From NCBI RefSeq assembly GCF_019039055.1, contig NZ_JAHOPB010000002.1, positions 372,001 to 436,000 of the forward strand: a stretch of 64,000 nucleotides of DNA, read 5' to 3'. The DNA is from Reyranella humidisoli. GTDB lineage: Bacteria > Pseudomonadota > Alphaproteobacteria > Reyranellales > Reyranellaceae. Shown in pieces: positions 8,540-18,084 of the stretch (within the stretch, counting starts at the first letter, position 1; each line of letters begins with the position of its first letter). Position numbers and translations under genes: made by a program. Below the pieces are notes generated by a model. That model saw only the letters and a list, made by a program, of their open reading frames with translations, searched no databases and was not told the origin of the DNA.

Positions 8540-10330
8540 ATGAACGAACGTGAAATCCGTGGCCTCGTCGGAAAGGTGAAGGCCGGCAAGCTTTCGCGAC
8601 GTGGTTTCGTGCAGGCGATGATGGCGGTGGGCATCGGAGCGCCGGTCGCCGGCCAGATCCTCGTTTCGTCGGGCGTGGCGATGGCGCAGCCGGCCTCGAC
8701 CTACAAGCCGACCAAGCGGGGCGGCGGTGGCCCGCTCAAGCTGCTGTGGTGGCAGGGTCCGACCCTGCTGAACCCGCATTTCGCGGTCGGCACCAAGGAC
8801 CAGGACGGTTCGCGCCTGTTCTACGAGCCGCTGGCAGCGTGGGATCCGGACGGCAACCTCAAGCCCAAGCTGGCTGCCGAGATTCCGACCAAGGAGAATG
8901 GCGGCCTTTCCGCCGACGGCCTGACGGTAACGTGGAAGCTGAAGCAGGGTGTCACCTGGCATGACGGCAAGCCGTTCACGGCCGACGACGTCGTGTTCAA
9001 CTGGGAATATGCCAAGGACCCGGCGACGGCCGCCTATACGATCGCGTCGTACCAGGACGTCATGGTCGCGAAGGTCGACCAGTACACGGTGACGGTGAAG
9101 TTCAAGAAGCCGACGCCGTTCTGGGCCGATGCCTTCGTCGGAACGCGCGGCATGCTGATCCCCAAGCACCTGTTCGCCGACTATATCGGCGCCAAGTCGC
9201 GCGACGCACCCACCAATCTGAAGCCGGTCGGTACCGGCCCCTACATGTTCAAGGACTTCAAGCCGGGCGATCTGGTGACGGGCGTCATGAACCCGAACTA
9301 CCACCAGGCCAACAAGCCGTATTTCGACAGCGTCGAGATGAAGGGCGGCGGTGACGCCGTTTCGGCGGCGCGCGCGGTGCTGCAGACTGGCGAGTTCGAT
9401 TTCGCCTGGAACCTGCAGGTCGAGGACGAAATCCTTTCGCGCCTGGAGAAGGGCGGCAAGGGCAGCGTCTCGGTCACGCCGGGCGGCAACATCGAGTTCC
9501 TGCTCCTGAATACGACCGACCCGTGGACGGAAGTCGACGGCGAGCGGTCGAGCCTGAAGACCAAGCACCCGACGCTCAGCGATCCGGAAGTGCGCAAGGC
9601 GATGGCGCTGCTGGTCGACAACAAGTCGATCCAGGACCACATCTACGGCCGCACCGGTCCGGCGACCCGCAACTTCCTCTACGGTCCGCCGCGCTTCGAT
9701 TCCAAGAACAACCCGATCGAGTTCAACGTCGACAAGGCCAACGACATCCTCGAGAAGGCCGGCTGGAAGAAGGGCGCCGACGGCATCCGTGCCAAGGACG
9801 GCAAGAAGCTCAAGTTCGTCTACCAGACCTCGATCAACCAGCCCCGCCAGAAGACGCAGGCCATCATCAAGCAGGCGGCCCAGAAGGCGGGCATCGACAT
9901 CGAGCTCAAGTCGGTGACGGCGTCGGTCTTCTTCTCGTCGGACGTGGCCAATCCGGACACGTACACGAAGTTCTACACCGACCTCGAAATGTACACGACG
10001 ACCATGGGCCAGCCCGATCCGGGCACGCACATGCTTCAGTTCGTCTCGACGGAAGCCGCCACCAAGGCCAACAAGTGGCAGGGCCGCAACATCACCCGCT
10101 GGCAGAGCCCCGAGGCCGACAAGATCTACCGCGAGACCGAGGCGGAGCTCGATCCCGTCAAGCGCGCTGCCTCGTTCATCAAGTTGAACGACCTCGCCAT
10201 CCAGAACCAGATCGTGATGGGCATCGTGCAGCGCCCGACGGTCTCGGCCAAGACGGCGAAGCTCAACTGCAACATCAGCGGCTGGGACAACAACACCTCG
10301 GATCTCAGCGACTGGTTCAAGGACGCGTAA
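8540..10330 (+). CDS. ABC transporter substrate-binding protein, family 5
   Basis: 596-residue periplasmic receptor of the oligopeptide/nickel type (SBP_bac_5). The N terminus has a twin-arginine signal (LSRRGFVQAMMAVG, around residues 18-31), so it probably leaves the cytoplasm folded. The body contains the family sequence YEPLAAWDPDG and WHDGKPFTADDVVF. It is the first gene of a five-gene operon with two permeases and two ATPases. The ligand is likely a peptide or other sizeable solute but cannot be named. Confidence 0.93.
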   Translation: MNEREIRGLVGKVKAGKLSRRGFVQAMMAVGIGAPVAGQILVSSGVAMAQPASTYKPTKRGGGGPLKLLWWQGPTLLNPHFAVGTKDQDGSRLFYEPLAAWDPDGNLKPKLAAEIPTKENGGLSADGLTVTWKLKQGVTWHDGKPFTADDVVFNWEYAKDPATAAYTIASYQDVMVAKVDQYTVTVKFKKPTPFWADAFVGTRGMLIPKHLFADYIGAKSRDAPTNLKPVGTGPYMFKDFKPGDLVTGVMNPNYHQANKPYFDSVEMKGGGDAVSAARAVLQTGEFDFAWNLQVEDEILSRLEKGGKGSVSVTPGGNIEFLLLNTTDPWTEVDGERSSLKTKHPTLSDPEVRKAMALLVDNKSIQDHIYGRTGPATRNFLYGPPRFDSKNNPIEFNVDKANDILEKAGWKKGADGIRAKDGKKLKFVYQTSINQPRQKTQAIIKQAAQKAGIDIELKSVTASVFFSSDVANPDTYTKFYTDLEMYTTTMGQPDPGTHMLQFVSTEAATKANKWQGRNITRWQSPEADKIYRETEAELDPVKRAASFIKLNDLAIQNQIVMGIVQRPTVSAKTAKLNCNISGWDNNTSDLSDWFKDA

Positions 10331-10340
10331 ATCCGCAACG

Positions 10341-10375
10341 CCCTCCCTGCATGAGCAGGGAGGGCTTTCTTTTTT
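10341..10375 (+). terminator. Intrinsic terminator inside the ABC operon
   Basis: Ten-base GC-rich arms (CCCTCCCTGC / GCAGGGAGGG) around an ATGA loop, followed by CTTTCTTTTTT. It stands between the receptor gene and the first permease gene, only 13 bases before the permease start. It would give high receptor and low permease expression through partial readthrough. Confidence 0.85.
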
Positions 10376-10387
10376 GCAGGTCATCGC

Positions 10388-11350
10388 GTGAGCAGGCAGT
10401 ACGTAATCCGGAAGCTCCTGATCATGATCCCGAGTCTGCTCGGGATCAGCATCGTGCTCTTCGCCCTCCTGGCCATGGCGCCGGGAGATCCCTTCGACGA
10501 ATTGGCGACAAACCCGGCGGTACCGCCCGAGGTGCGCGCCGCGCTGCGTGCCAAGTTCGGTCTCGATGACCCGATCTGGATGCGTTACTGGCACTGGCTG
10601 TTTGCCCTCATGCAGGGCGACTGGGGCTTCTCCTTCGTCAGCCGCATGGACGTGAGCACGCTGATCATGCAGCGCCTGCCCGTGACGCTGGTCGTCATTG
10701 GCGCCTCGCAGATCCTGGCCATCGTGATCGCCATTCCGGTCGGCGTGCTGGCGGCAACGCGGCCCTATTCGCTGTTCGACCAGATTGCCAACACCTTCGC
10801 CTTCATCGGCTTCTCCCTGCCGACCTTCTTTACCGGCCTGGTGCTGATCCTGGTCTTCTCGATCCAGCTCGACTGGCTGCCCTTCGTCTACCGCGCCGAC
10901 ATCACGGCGACCGGCTGGGCGTTCTACTGGGAGCATATCAAGCAGTCGATCATGCCGGTGACGGTGCTCGGCCTCTTCCAGGGCGCGGCGCTGGTGCGCT
11001 TCGTGCGATCCTCGGTGCTCGACGTCATCCGCCTCGACTACGTCACCACGGCGCGGTCGAAGGGCATCGGCGAACGCAAGGTCATCACCCGGCACGTCGT
11101 GCGCACGGCCCTGATCCCGGTGGTTACGCTCGTCGCCCTGCAGATGCCCATCGTCTTCAGCGGCGCCATCGTCACTGAGCAGATCTTCCGCGTGCCCGGC
11201 ATCGGCTCGCTGCTGATCACCTCGATGCTTTCCAACGACACGCCCGTCGTCATGGGCGTCACCTTCGTCTCGGCCTGCCTGGTCGTCGTCTTCAACCTCA
11301 TCGCAGATATCCTTTATGGCTGGCTCGACCCCCGCATCGCTTTCCGCTAG
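10388..11350 (+). CDS. Peptide-type ABC permease, DppB-like
   Basis: 320 residues with six predicted transmembrane helices. The N-terminal RKLLIMIPSLLGISIVLF and the EAA-loop region TARSKGIGERKVITRHVVR (about residues 219-237) identify the DppB/OppB half of a peptide transporter. GTG start at 10388. Its 3' end overlaps the next permease gene by 35 bases, indicating coupled translation. Confidence 0.93.
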   Translation: MSRQYVIRKLLIMIPSLLGISIVLFALLAMAPGDPFDELATNPAVPPEVRAALRAKFGLDDPIWMRYWHWLFALMQGDWGFSFVSRMDVSTLIMQRLPVTLVVIGASQILAIVIAIPVGVLAATRPYSLFDQIANTFAFIGFSLPTFFTGLVLILVFSIQLDWLPFVYRADITATGWAFYWEHIKQSIMPVTVLGLFQGAALVRFVRSSVLDVIRLDYVTTARSKGIGERKVITRHVVRTALIPVVTLVALQMPIVFSGAIVTEQIFRVPGIGSLLITSMLSNDTPVVMGVTFVSACLVVVFNLIADILYGWLDPRIAFR

Positions 11351-12263
11351 CGCTTCCGCCGGGAACCCGGCCGCGCGCAAGGCGCAGGGCTTTTCGCCCT
11401 GGCAGGAGGCGTGGCGCCGCTTCCGGCGGCACAGGATGGCGCTGTTCTCGGCTTTCGCCCTGGGCCTGATCCTGTTCGGCGTTCTGGCCGGGCCGCTCAT
11501 CTGGCGGGTGCCCATCAACGAGATCGACTTCGCCGCCAAGCTGCAGGGGCCGTCCTGGGCCCATCCGCTGGGCACCGACGATCTGGGCCAGGACCTGCTG
11601 TCACGGCTGATCTACGGCGGCCGCATCTCGATCGCGGTCGGTTTCGCGGCGATGGTCGTCGCCATCTTCTTCGGCGTGCTGGTCGGCGCCGTCGCCGGCA
11701 TGTCGAGCGGACGGGTCGACGCGGCGCTGATGTGGGTCACCGACCTCTTCCTGTCGCTGCCGCAGCTCCCGCTGCTCCTGCTGGTCATCTACCTGTTCCG
11801 CGAGCCGGTGAAGGGCGTGCTGGGCGTCGAGGGTGGCGCCTTCGTGCTGATCGTCGCGGTCATCGGCGGCACGCGCTGGATGTCCGCCGCGCGCCTGGTG
11901 CGCGCGCAGTTCCTCTCCCTGCGCGAAAAGGAATTCGTCGAGGCGGCCCGCGCGCTGGGGGCCTCGCGTATCCGCCAGGTGACCCAGCACATCCTGCCCA
12001 ACGCTCTGGGCCCGGTGATCGTGGTCGCGACCATCGACGTCGCCGCGGCCATCATCGCGGAGTCGACGCTGTCGTTCCTCGGCCTCGGCTTCCCGTCGGA
12101 CGTGCCGACCTGGGGCAGCGTGCTGCGCGACGCCAAGGATTATCTCGACATCGCCCCGCACTGGGCGCTGTTCCCCGGCTCGCTGATCTTCATCACGGTG
12201 CTGGCGATCAACTTCATCGGCGACGGACTGCGCGACGCGCTCGATCCGCGGCGTGTTCTCTAG
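11316..12263 (+). CDS. Peptide-type ABC permease, DppC-like
   Basis: 315 residues with an N-terminal cytoplasmic tail ([17 protein letters not shown]), then six helices. [19 protein letters not shown] and the EAA loop [20 protein letters not shown] are characteristic of DppC/OppC. It pairs with the DppB-like subunit encoded just upstream. The start at 11316 lies within the upstream gene; a shorter N terminus is possible. Confidence 0.93.
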   Translation: MAGSTPASLSASASAGNPAARKAQGFSPWQEAWRRFRRHRMALFSAFALGLILFGVLAGPLIWRVPINEIDFAAKLQGPSWAHPLGTDDLGQDLLSRLIYGGRISIAVGFAAMVVAIFFGVLVGAVAGMSSGRVDAALMWVTDLFLSLPQLPLLLLVIYLFREPVKGVLGVEGGAFVLIVAVIGGTRWMSAARLVRAQFLSLREKEFVEAARALGASRIRQVTQHILPNALGPVIVVATIDVAAAIIAESTLSFLGLGFPSDVPTWGSVLRDAKDYLDIAPHWALFPGSLIFITVLAINFIGDGLRDALDPRRVL

Positions 12264-12275
12264 GACTGGTGTAGC

Positions 12276-13243
12276 GTGACCGAACCCCTGCTGGATATTC
12301 GCGGTCTCAAGACCTGGTTCAAGACCGACGACGGCATGGTCCGCGCGGTCGACGGCGTCGATCTCCACATCGACCGTGGCGAGACGCTGGGCGTCGTGGG
12401 CGAATCGGGCTGCGGCAAGACCGTCACTGCCCGTTCGGTGCTGAAGCTGATCGACATGCCGCCCGGCCGCTTTGAGGCCGGGCAGATCCTGTGGCAGGGA
12501 CGGGACCTGATCCCGCTTTCCATGGACGAGATGGACAAGATCCGCGCCAAGGAGATCGCCATCATCTTCCAGGAGCCGATGACCTCGCTCAATCCGGTTT
12601 ATACGGTGGGCGACCAGATCGCCGAGGTGATCGCGCTGCACCAGAAGCTGTCGCGCAAGCAGGCGATCGCCGGTGCCGCTGAGATGCTGCGGCTGGTCGA
12701 CATTCCCAATCCGCAGCGCCGCGTGCACGACTATCCGCACCAGTTCTCGGGCGGCATGCGCCAGAGGGTGATGATCGCCATGGCGCTTTCCTGCCAGCCC
12801 AAGCTGCTGATCGCCGACGAGCCGACCACCGCCCTCGACGTCACCATCCAGGCGCAGATCCTGGAGCTGATGCAGGAGATGAAGGAACGGTTCGGCATGG
12901 CGATCATGCTGATCACCCACGCAATGGGCGTGGTCGCCGAGACCTGCCAGCGCGTCACCGTCATGTATGCCGGCAACGTCGTCGAGGAGGCCTCGGTCGA
13001 GGCGCTGTTCGGCGATCCGCGACATCCCTACACGCAGGGCCTGATCCGCTCCATCCCGCGCGTCGATCGCTCGGCCGAGAAGAAGCAGCGGCTCGAGGCC
13101 ATCGCGGGCACCGTGCCGAACCTGCTCGACCCGCCGCCGGGTTGCCGCTTCGCCGCGCGCTGCAAGTTCGCCATGGATATCTGCACCCAGGGCTTGCCGC
13201 CGCTCAAGGAAGTCGGGCCCGGGCACTACGTGAGGTGCGTGCT

Positions 13244-13247
<4 letters not shown>
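12276..13247 (+). CDS. Peptide-type ABC ATPase, DppD-like
   Basis: 323 residues, GTG start. Walker A GESGCGKT (about 44-51), signature FSGGMRQRV, Walker [13 protein letters not shown]. The C-terminal oligopeptide-ATPase extension carries a cysteine-bearing [11 protein letters not shown] region. Couples ATP hydrolysis to import with the following ATPase. The stop codon overlaps the next GTG start (GTGA). Confidence 0.94.
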
Positions 13248-14260
<1,013 letters not shown>

Positions 14261-14333
14261 GCTGGGGGCGCGCCACTCCAGTGGCGCGATCTTCCTCGAA
14301 CTTGACGCGCCAATGGAGTGGCGCGCCCCCAGC
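14261..14333. repeat. GGCGCGCCACTCCAGTGGCGC-type inverted repeat
   Basis: Two 28-base arms (14261-14288 and 14306-14333) are complementary at all but one position, with 17 bases between. Each arm also contains its own smaller palindrome around GCCACTCCAGTGGC. A related pair is at 18745-18817. It begins at the stop codon of the DppF-like gene and might also act as its transcription terminator. Confidence 0.8.
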
Positions 14334-14408
14334 AATGATCCCTGCTGATCTCTTTCGCGGCATAGGAGTGGCGGCTACAAGTCAGCCCCCCCAACCGCCG
14401 AGGATCCC

Positions 14409-14690
14409 ATGTCAGAGGACAGCAAGAAGCCGGCGAGCGCCATCCTTACCGAGAATGAGGAAGCACTCTTCCAGATCATGAAGATCGTCATTGCGACCGT
14501 TGCGGCGGGCGACCCGGTCAAGGGCAAGCAGCTGGACGATCAGCTCACCTATCTGAAGAACGCCTTTTACTCGAACGGGAAGAAGAAGGCGGCGATCATG
14601 GCCGAATCGATCCGGATCGCAGCCTTCGCCTCGAGCCGCGATGCCGCCCGTCTGGCAGGCCTGCGGGAAAGCTCGAAGGTAAATTCGTAG
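14409..14690 (+). CDS. Small conserved-looking protein of unknown function
   Basis: 93 residues, hydrophilic and probably mainly alpha-helical, with no signal peptide or membrane segment. Sequence such as TENEEALFQIMKIVIATVAA and a basic middle (YSNGKKKAAIM) do not match a family I know. Codon usage matches neighbouring genes. It stands alone between the repeat at 14.3 kb and tRNA-Leu. Confidence 0.6.
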   Translation: MSEDSKKPASAILTENEEALFQIMKIVIATVAAGDPVKGKQLDDQLTYLKNAFYSNGKKKAAIMAESIRIAAFASSRDAARLAGLRESSKVNS

Positions 14691-14700
14691 TACGCGCCTT

Positions 14701-14789
14701 TGGTGCCCCCGGCCGGACTCGAACCGGCACGACCCTTACGGATCAAGCGATTTTAAGTCGCTGGCGTCTACCAATTCCGCCACGGGGGC
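14701..14789 (-). tRNA. tRNA-Leu (anticodon UAA)
   Basis: On the minus strand the acceptor arms GCCCCCG and CGGGGGC pair and the 3' ACCA is encoded. The D-arm (GGAATTGGTAGACGC), the anticodon arm with loop CTTAAAA (anticodon TAA) and the T-arm (GGTTCGAGTCC) are intact. A long variable arm (about CTTGATCCGTAAGGGTCGTG) is typical of leucine tRNA. No integrase gene or duplicated 3' end is seen nearby. Confidence 0.97.
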
Positions 14790-14835
14790 CCCGCGCGGGT
14801 GACCTTAGTCAGGGTCGATTCCCGTGTCATCCCGT

Positions 14836-15984
14836 TCAGGCGTCGTCGCTCACCGCGAAGCGCTTCGGCGACAGCGACTCTTCGGTGACGCCGAGGTCGG
14901 CCACTTCGGCGGGGAGAGGCTTGCCCAGCGCCAGCGCGGCGGCGAGCTGGCCGGCAGCGTAGCCGGTCTGGATGCCGTAGCCGCCCTGGCCGGCCAGCCA
15001 GAAGAAGCCCTCGATCTTCGGGTCGTAGCCCGCGACGAGATTCTTGTCGTGGACGAAGGAGCGCAGGCCCGCCCACTTGTTCTTGATGCGGCGGATTTCG
15101 AGCGTGCTCGCCGTCTCGATTCGCTCGACGGCGGTGGCGACGTCGATCTCCTCGGGCTGGGCGTCGCAGGGCGGCGAGGGCGTCTCGTCGGCCAGCGAGC
15201 CCAGGAACTGACCGACCTCGGGCTTGAAGTAGAAGCTTTCGTCGAAGTCGATCATCATCGGCAGCGGCCCGAGGTCGAGCCCCTGCGGGGCGTCGAAGGT
15301 GAAGGCGGTGCGCCGCTTCGGCACCAGGCCGATCGGCACGCAGCCGGCGAGGCCGCCCAGCACGTCGGCCCAGGCGCCGGCTGCGTCGATGACGTTGGCC
15401 GCGCGGATGGCGTCACCGTCGCCGCGCAAGGTGATGTTCCACATCCCGTCGAAGCGCTCGAGGCCCAGGACCTCGGCGTCGAGCCGCAGCACGGCCCCGG
15501 CGGCGCGCGCGCCCTTCAGGAAGCCGCCATGGATCGCGGCCACGTCCATGTCGTCGGCCTCGGGCTCGAACACCGCGCCGCCGCCCGCCGCCTCGGGCCT
15601 CAGGATGGGGAGGCGGCGCAGCACTTCGGCCGGCTCCAGCCAGCGCACCGAGGGCACGAGCTGGGCATAGTCGGCGGCGGCGGCCTTCACCGCGGCCTCC
15701 TGCCCGGCGCGGCCCGCGACCAGCGCGCCGCGCGGCGTCAGCAGCGGATGGTCGGAGAAGCCTTGCGGCGGATTGCGGTAGAACCGCCCCGAGGCGACCG
15801 TGATGGCGCGGATCTGGGCACTGCCGTAGGTCTCCGAGTGCAGCGCGGCGGAGCGGCCCGTCGTGTGATAGGCGGGCACGTTCTCGCGCTCGAGGATGAT
15901 CACCTTCGCATGGGGCGCGAGGTGATAGGCGACGGAGACGCCGGCAATGCCGGCGCCGACAATGGCGAAATCGAAATCCTGCAT
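14836..15984 (-). CDS. FAD-dependent oxidoreductase, DAO family
   Basis: 382 residues. N-terminal FAD-binding motif FAIVGAGIAGVSVAYHLA (about 6-23), followed by an acidic residue after strand 2 (IILERE) and the DAO-type segment TTGRSAALHSETYG. The C-terminal GQGGYGIQTGYAAG closes the flavin site. The family includes D-amino acid, glycine and sarcosine oxidases and dehydrogenases; the substrate is unknown. The frame is open upstream, but the FAD motif fixes the ATG at 15984. Divergent from the acyl-CoA ligase gene. Confidence 0.9.
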   Translation of the reverse strand: MQDFDFAIVGAGIAGVSVAYHLAPHAKVIILERENVPAYHTTGRSAALHSETYGSAQIRAITVASGRFYRNPPQGFSDHPLLTPRGALVAGRAGQEAAVKAAAADYAQLVPSVRWLEPAEVLRRLPILRPEAAGGGAVFEPEADDMDVAAIHGGFLKGARAAGAVLRLDAEVLGLERFDGMWNITLRGDGDAIRAANVIDAAGAWADVLGGLAGCVPIGLVPKRRTAFTFDAPQGLDLGPLPMMIDFDESFYFKPEVGQFLGSLADETPSPPCDAQPEEIDVATAVERIETASTLEIRRIKNKWAGLRSFVHDKNLVAGYDPKIEGFFWLAGQGGYGIQTGYAAGQLAAALALGKPLPAEVADLGVTEESLSPKRFAVSDDA

Positions 15985-16047
15985 GGGCGGCACATTGCAA
16001 GGTCGATGCCGTGCCTGCAATAGTCGGCAGGCGAGGAAACAGATCCA

Positions 16048-17568
16048 ATGAACATCGCCCATCTGCTGCTGGGCTCCGCGCAGGAGTTCCGCGACCTGCC
16101 CGCGCTGGCGCGCGGGACGTCACCGCACCTCAACTATCGGGACCTGTGGCGCAAGGTCTCGGTGATGAGCACGCATCTGGCGGGCCGGTTCGGCCTGTCG
16201 CGCGGCGACCGCGTGGCCTTCGCCATGTCCAACTGCGTCGAATCGATCGAGGTCATGTACGCGATCTGGCACGCCGGGCTCTGCGCGGTGCCGATGAACG
16301 CCAAGCTGCATGCCAGGGAATTCGCGTTCATCCTGGAGAATTCCGGAGCCAGGCTCTGTTTCGTGACGCCAGACCTCGCCGACACGATCGCCGAGGCTGC
16401 CAAGGAGGCGCCGGAACTCAAGGAGATCGTCGACGTCACGACGCGTTCCTACACGTTCATGGCGGTCGGCGATCCGAGCCCGATCGCCGATGCCGAGCCC
16501 ACCGATCTCGCCTGGCTGTTCTACACGTCGGGCACGACGGGCCGTCCCAAGGGCGCCATGCTCACCCATCGCAATCTGCTGGCGATGACCCTGAACTATT
16601 TCGCCGATGTCGACCGGCCGGCGCCCGGAGGGTCGATCGTGCATGCCGCCCCGATCAGCCACGGTTCGGGCCTGTGGAATTTCCCGATGCTGGCACGCGG
16701 CTCGGTGCAGGTGTTTCCCGAGAGCGGCAAGTACGAGGTGCCGGAGACGGTCGAGCTCATGAACCGCTGGCCCGAATGCTCGATCTTCCTCGCGCCCACG
16801 ATGGTGAAGCGGCTGATCGAGCATGGCAGCGTGGCCGACCTGAAGCCCGATGCACTGCGGCTCATCACCTATGGCGGCGCGCCGATGTACGTGTCGGACC
16901 TCAAGCGCGCGCTCGACCTGCTGGGCAACAAGCTGATGCAGCTCTACGGCCAGGGCGAGAGCCCGATGACCATCACCCATCTCAGCCGCGAGTATCACTG
17001 GGACCGCAGCCATCCGCGCTGGGAGCAGCGCCTGGCCTCGGCCGGGCGCGCCGATTCCTGCATGGAGGTAAGGGTGGTCGACGAGGAAGGCCGCCTGCTT
17101 CCCGTGGGCGAGGTTGGCGAGATCATCTGCAAGGGCGATCCCGTGATGGCCGGCTACTGGAACAACCCGGAGGCCACGGCGCGCTCGCTGCGCGACGGCT
17201 GGCTGTGGACCGGCGATGTCGGCGCCTTCGACGAGGAGGGGCTGCTGACCCTCAAGGACCGCTCGAAGGACATGATCATCTCGGGCGGCTCCAACATCTA
17301 TCCGCGCGAGATCGAGGATGTGCTGAACCTGCATGCCGGCGTCGCCGAGTGCTCGGTGGTCGGCCGCCCGCATCCCGAATGGGGCGAGGAGGTCGTGGCC
17401 TTCATCGTGGCCCGCGGCGACCAGACCCTGTCACCGGCTGAACTCGACAAGCTCTGCCTCGACAACATCGCCCGCTTCAAGCGGCCGAAGGACTACAGGT
17501 TCATCGAGGCGCTGCCGAAGAACAACTACGGCAAGATCCTGAAGACGGAGCTGCGCAAGCTGCTTTGA
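16048..17568 (+). CDS. Acyl-CoA synthetase (ANL superfamily)
   Basis: 506 residues. P-loop-like motif YTSGTTGRPKG (159-169), adenylate-binding YGQGE, hinge region GWLWTGDVG and KDRSKDMIISGG, and a catalytic Lys near residue 495 (NNYGKILKTELR). It activates a carboxylic acid as acyl-AMP and transfers it to CoA. Overall length and order fit medium/long-chain or aromatic acid ligases; the acid is not predictable here. No other beta-oxidation gene is adjacent. Confidence 0.93.
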   Translation: MNIAHLLLGSAQEFRDLPALARGTSPHLNYRDLWRKVSVMSTHLAGRFGLSRGDRVAFAMSNCVESIEVMYAIWHAGLCAVPMNAKLHAREFAFILENSGARLCFVTPDLADTIAEAAKEAPELKEIVDVTTRSYTFMAVGDPSPIADAEPTDLAWLFYTSGTTGRPKGAMLTHRNLLAMTLNYFADVDRPAPGGSIVHAAPISHGSGLWNFPMLARGSVQVFPESGKYEVPETVELMNRWPECSIFLAPTMVKRLIEHGSVADLKPDALRLITYGGAPMYVSDLKRALDLLGNKLMQLYGQGESPMTITHLSREYHWDRSHPRWEQRLASAGRADSCMEVRVVDEEGRLLPVGEVGEIICKGDPVMAGYWNNPEATARSLRDGWLWTGDVGAFDEEGLLTLKDRSKDMIISGGSNIYPREIEDVLNLHAGVAECSVVGRPHPEWGEEVVAFIVARGDQTLSPAELDKLCLDNIARFKRPKDYRFIEALPKNNYGKILKTELRKLL

Positions 17569-17576
17569 TCGTCTTT

Positions 17577-17618
17577 TTCATGTTCCTCTCCCCCTTTGGG
17601 GAGAGGCTAGGTGAGGGG
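17577..17618 (+). repeat. Left inverted repeat of the DUF559 unit
   Basis: Runs from TTCATGTTCCTCTCC through CCCTTTGGGGAGAGG to CTAGGTGAGGGG. It begins nine bases after the acyl-CoA ligase stop codon, so it may also end that transcript. Confidence 0.85.
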
Positions 17619-17620
17619 GA

Positions 17621-18001
17621 ATGCAGGACGAAGCGACTGCGCGGGCCCGAGAACTACGTCGCGATGGGAGTCGCGCGGAGCGAATCTGCTGGGAGCTTCT
17701 TCGAGGGCGCCGCCTGAATGGGTTCAAATTCAGGCGGCAGCACTCCATCGGTCCGTACTTTGCCGACTTCGCCTGCATATCGCTCAAGATCGTTATCGAA
17801 ATCGATGGCGATCATCATGCCTTCCAAGTTGAGACCGATAATCGACGCACGGCGGCGATGGAACAGGACGGATGGCGTGTACTGCGATTCTGGGCAAATC
17901 AAGTTGTCGAGAATCCGGAAGGTATATGGACGGAGATCGAACAGGCTCTCTTGGCAAGCGCCCCTCACCTAGCCTCTCCCCCAAGGGGGAGAGGAACATG
18001 A
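17621..18001 (+). CDS. DUF559 endonuclease-like protein
   Basis: 126 residues. The core GPYFADFACISLKIVIEIDG followed by DHHA has the Asp...Glu-x-Asp pattern of the DUF559/Vsr-like nuclease fold, and GWRVLRFW matches the family's conserved end. The N-terminal RARELRRDGSRAERICWELL is the usual DUF559 opening. The last dozen residues (HLASPPRGRGT) are encoded by the right-hand repeat. The ribosome binding site GAGGGGG (17613-17619) is almost directly adjacent to ATG 17621. Biological roles of DUF559 proteins are not established; its pairing with inverted repeats is the notable feature. Confidence 0.85.
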   Translation: MQDEATARARELRRDGSRAERICWELLRGRRLNGFKFRRQHSIGPYFADFACISLKIVIEIDGDHHAFQVETDNRRTAAMEQDGWRVLRFWANQVVENPEGIWTEIEQALLASAPHLASPPRGRGT

Positions 18002-18002
18002 A
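17961..18002 (-). repeat. Right inverted repeat of the DUF559 unit
   Basis: Reads CCCCTCACCTAGCCTCTCCC, then CCAAGGGGGAGAGGAACATGAA. It is the reverse complement of 17577-17618 with one mismatch (CTTT against CTTG in the loop). It carries the last codons and the TGA of the DUF559 gene. Confidence 0.85.
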
Positions 18003-18025
18003 ATGATTGCGCAATGAGGAATGTT

Positions 18026-18051
18026 GTCATGCTGACCGAAGCGAAGCATCT
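18026..18051. repeat. Single degenerate arm of the GTCATCCTGAGCG-type palindrome
   Basis: GTCATGCTGACCGAAGCGAA followed by GCATCT resembles one arm of the 48-bp palindrome at 2869-2916. It lies between the DUF559 unit and the dienelactone hydrolase gene, with no second arm. Confidence 0.5.
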
Positions 18052-18084
18052 TTCAGCGGCATAGAGATTGAGGAGGACAATCAC

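Larger units (their letters stand above)
17577..18002. mobile_element. DUF559 nuclease gene framed by 42-bp inverted repeats
   Basis: A 426-bp unit made only of a left repeat (17577-17618), one gene (17621-18001) and a right repeat (17961-18002). The repeats match in inverted orientation at 41 of 42 positions and are themselves hairpins with CCTCTCCCC/GGGGAGAGG stems. The repeat overlaps the coding region on the right, and on the left provides GAGGGGG before the ATG. No flanking target duplication is obvious. The arrangement resembles REP sequences paired with a RAYT gene, but with a nuclease in place of the transposase. Mobility is inferred, not shown. Confidence 0.5.

Noticed and set aside
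8453..11575. Open frame of 1040 codons on the minus strand
   Set aside because: It runs antisense to the ABC receptor and permease genes, is rich in His, Asp, Arg and Gln, and shows no domain. It is a shadow of third-position GC bias.
14690..14836. tRNA-Leu as an integration site for a genomic island
   Set aside because: No integrase, no repeated tRNA 3' end, and flanking genes have normal composition.
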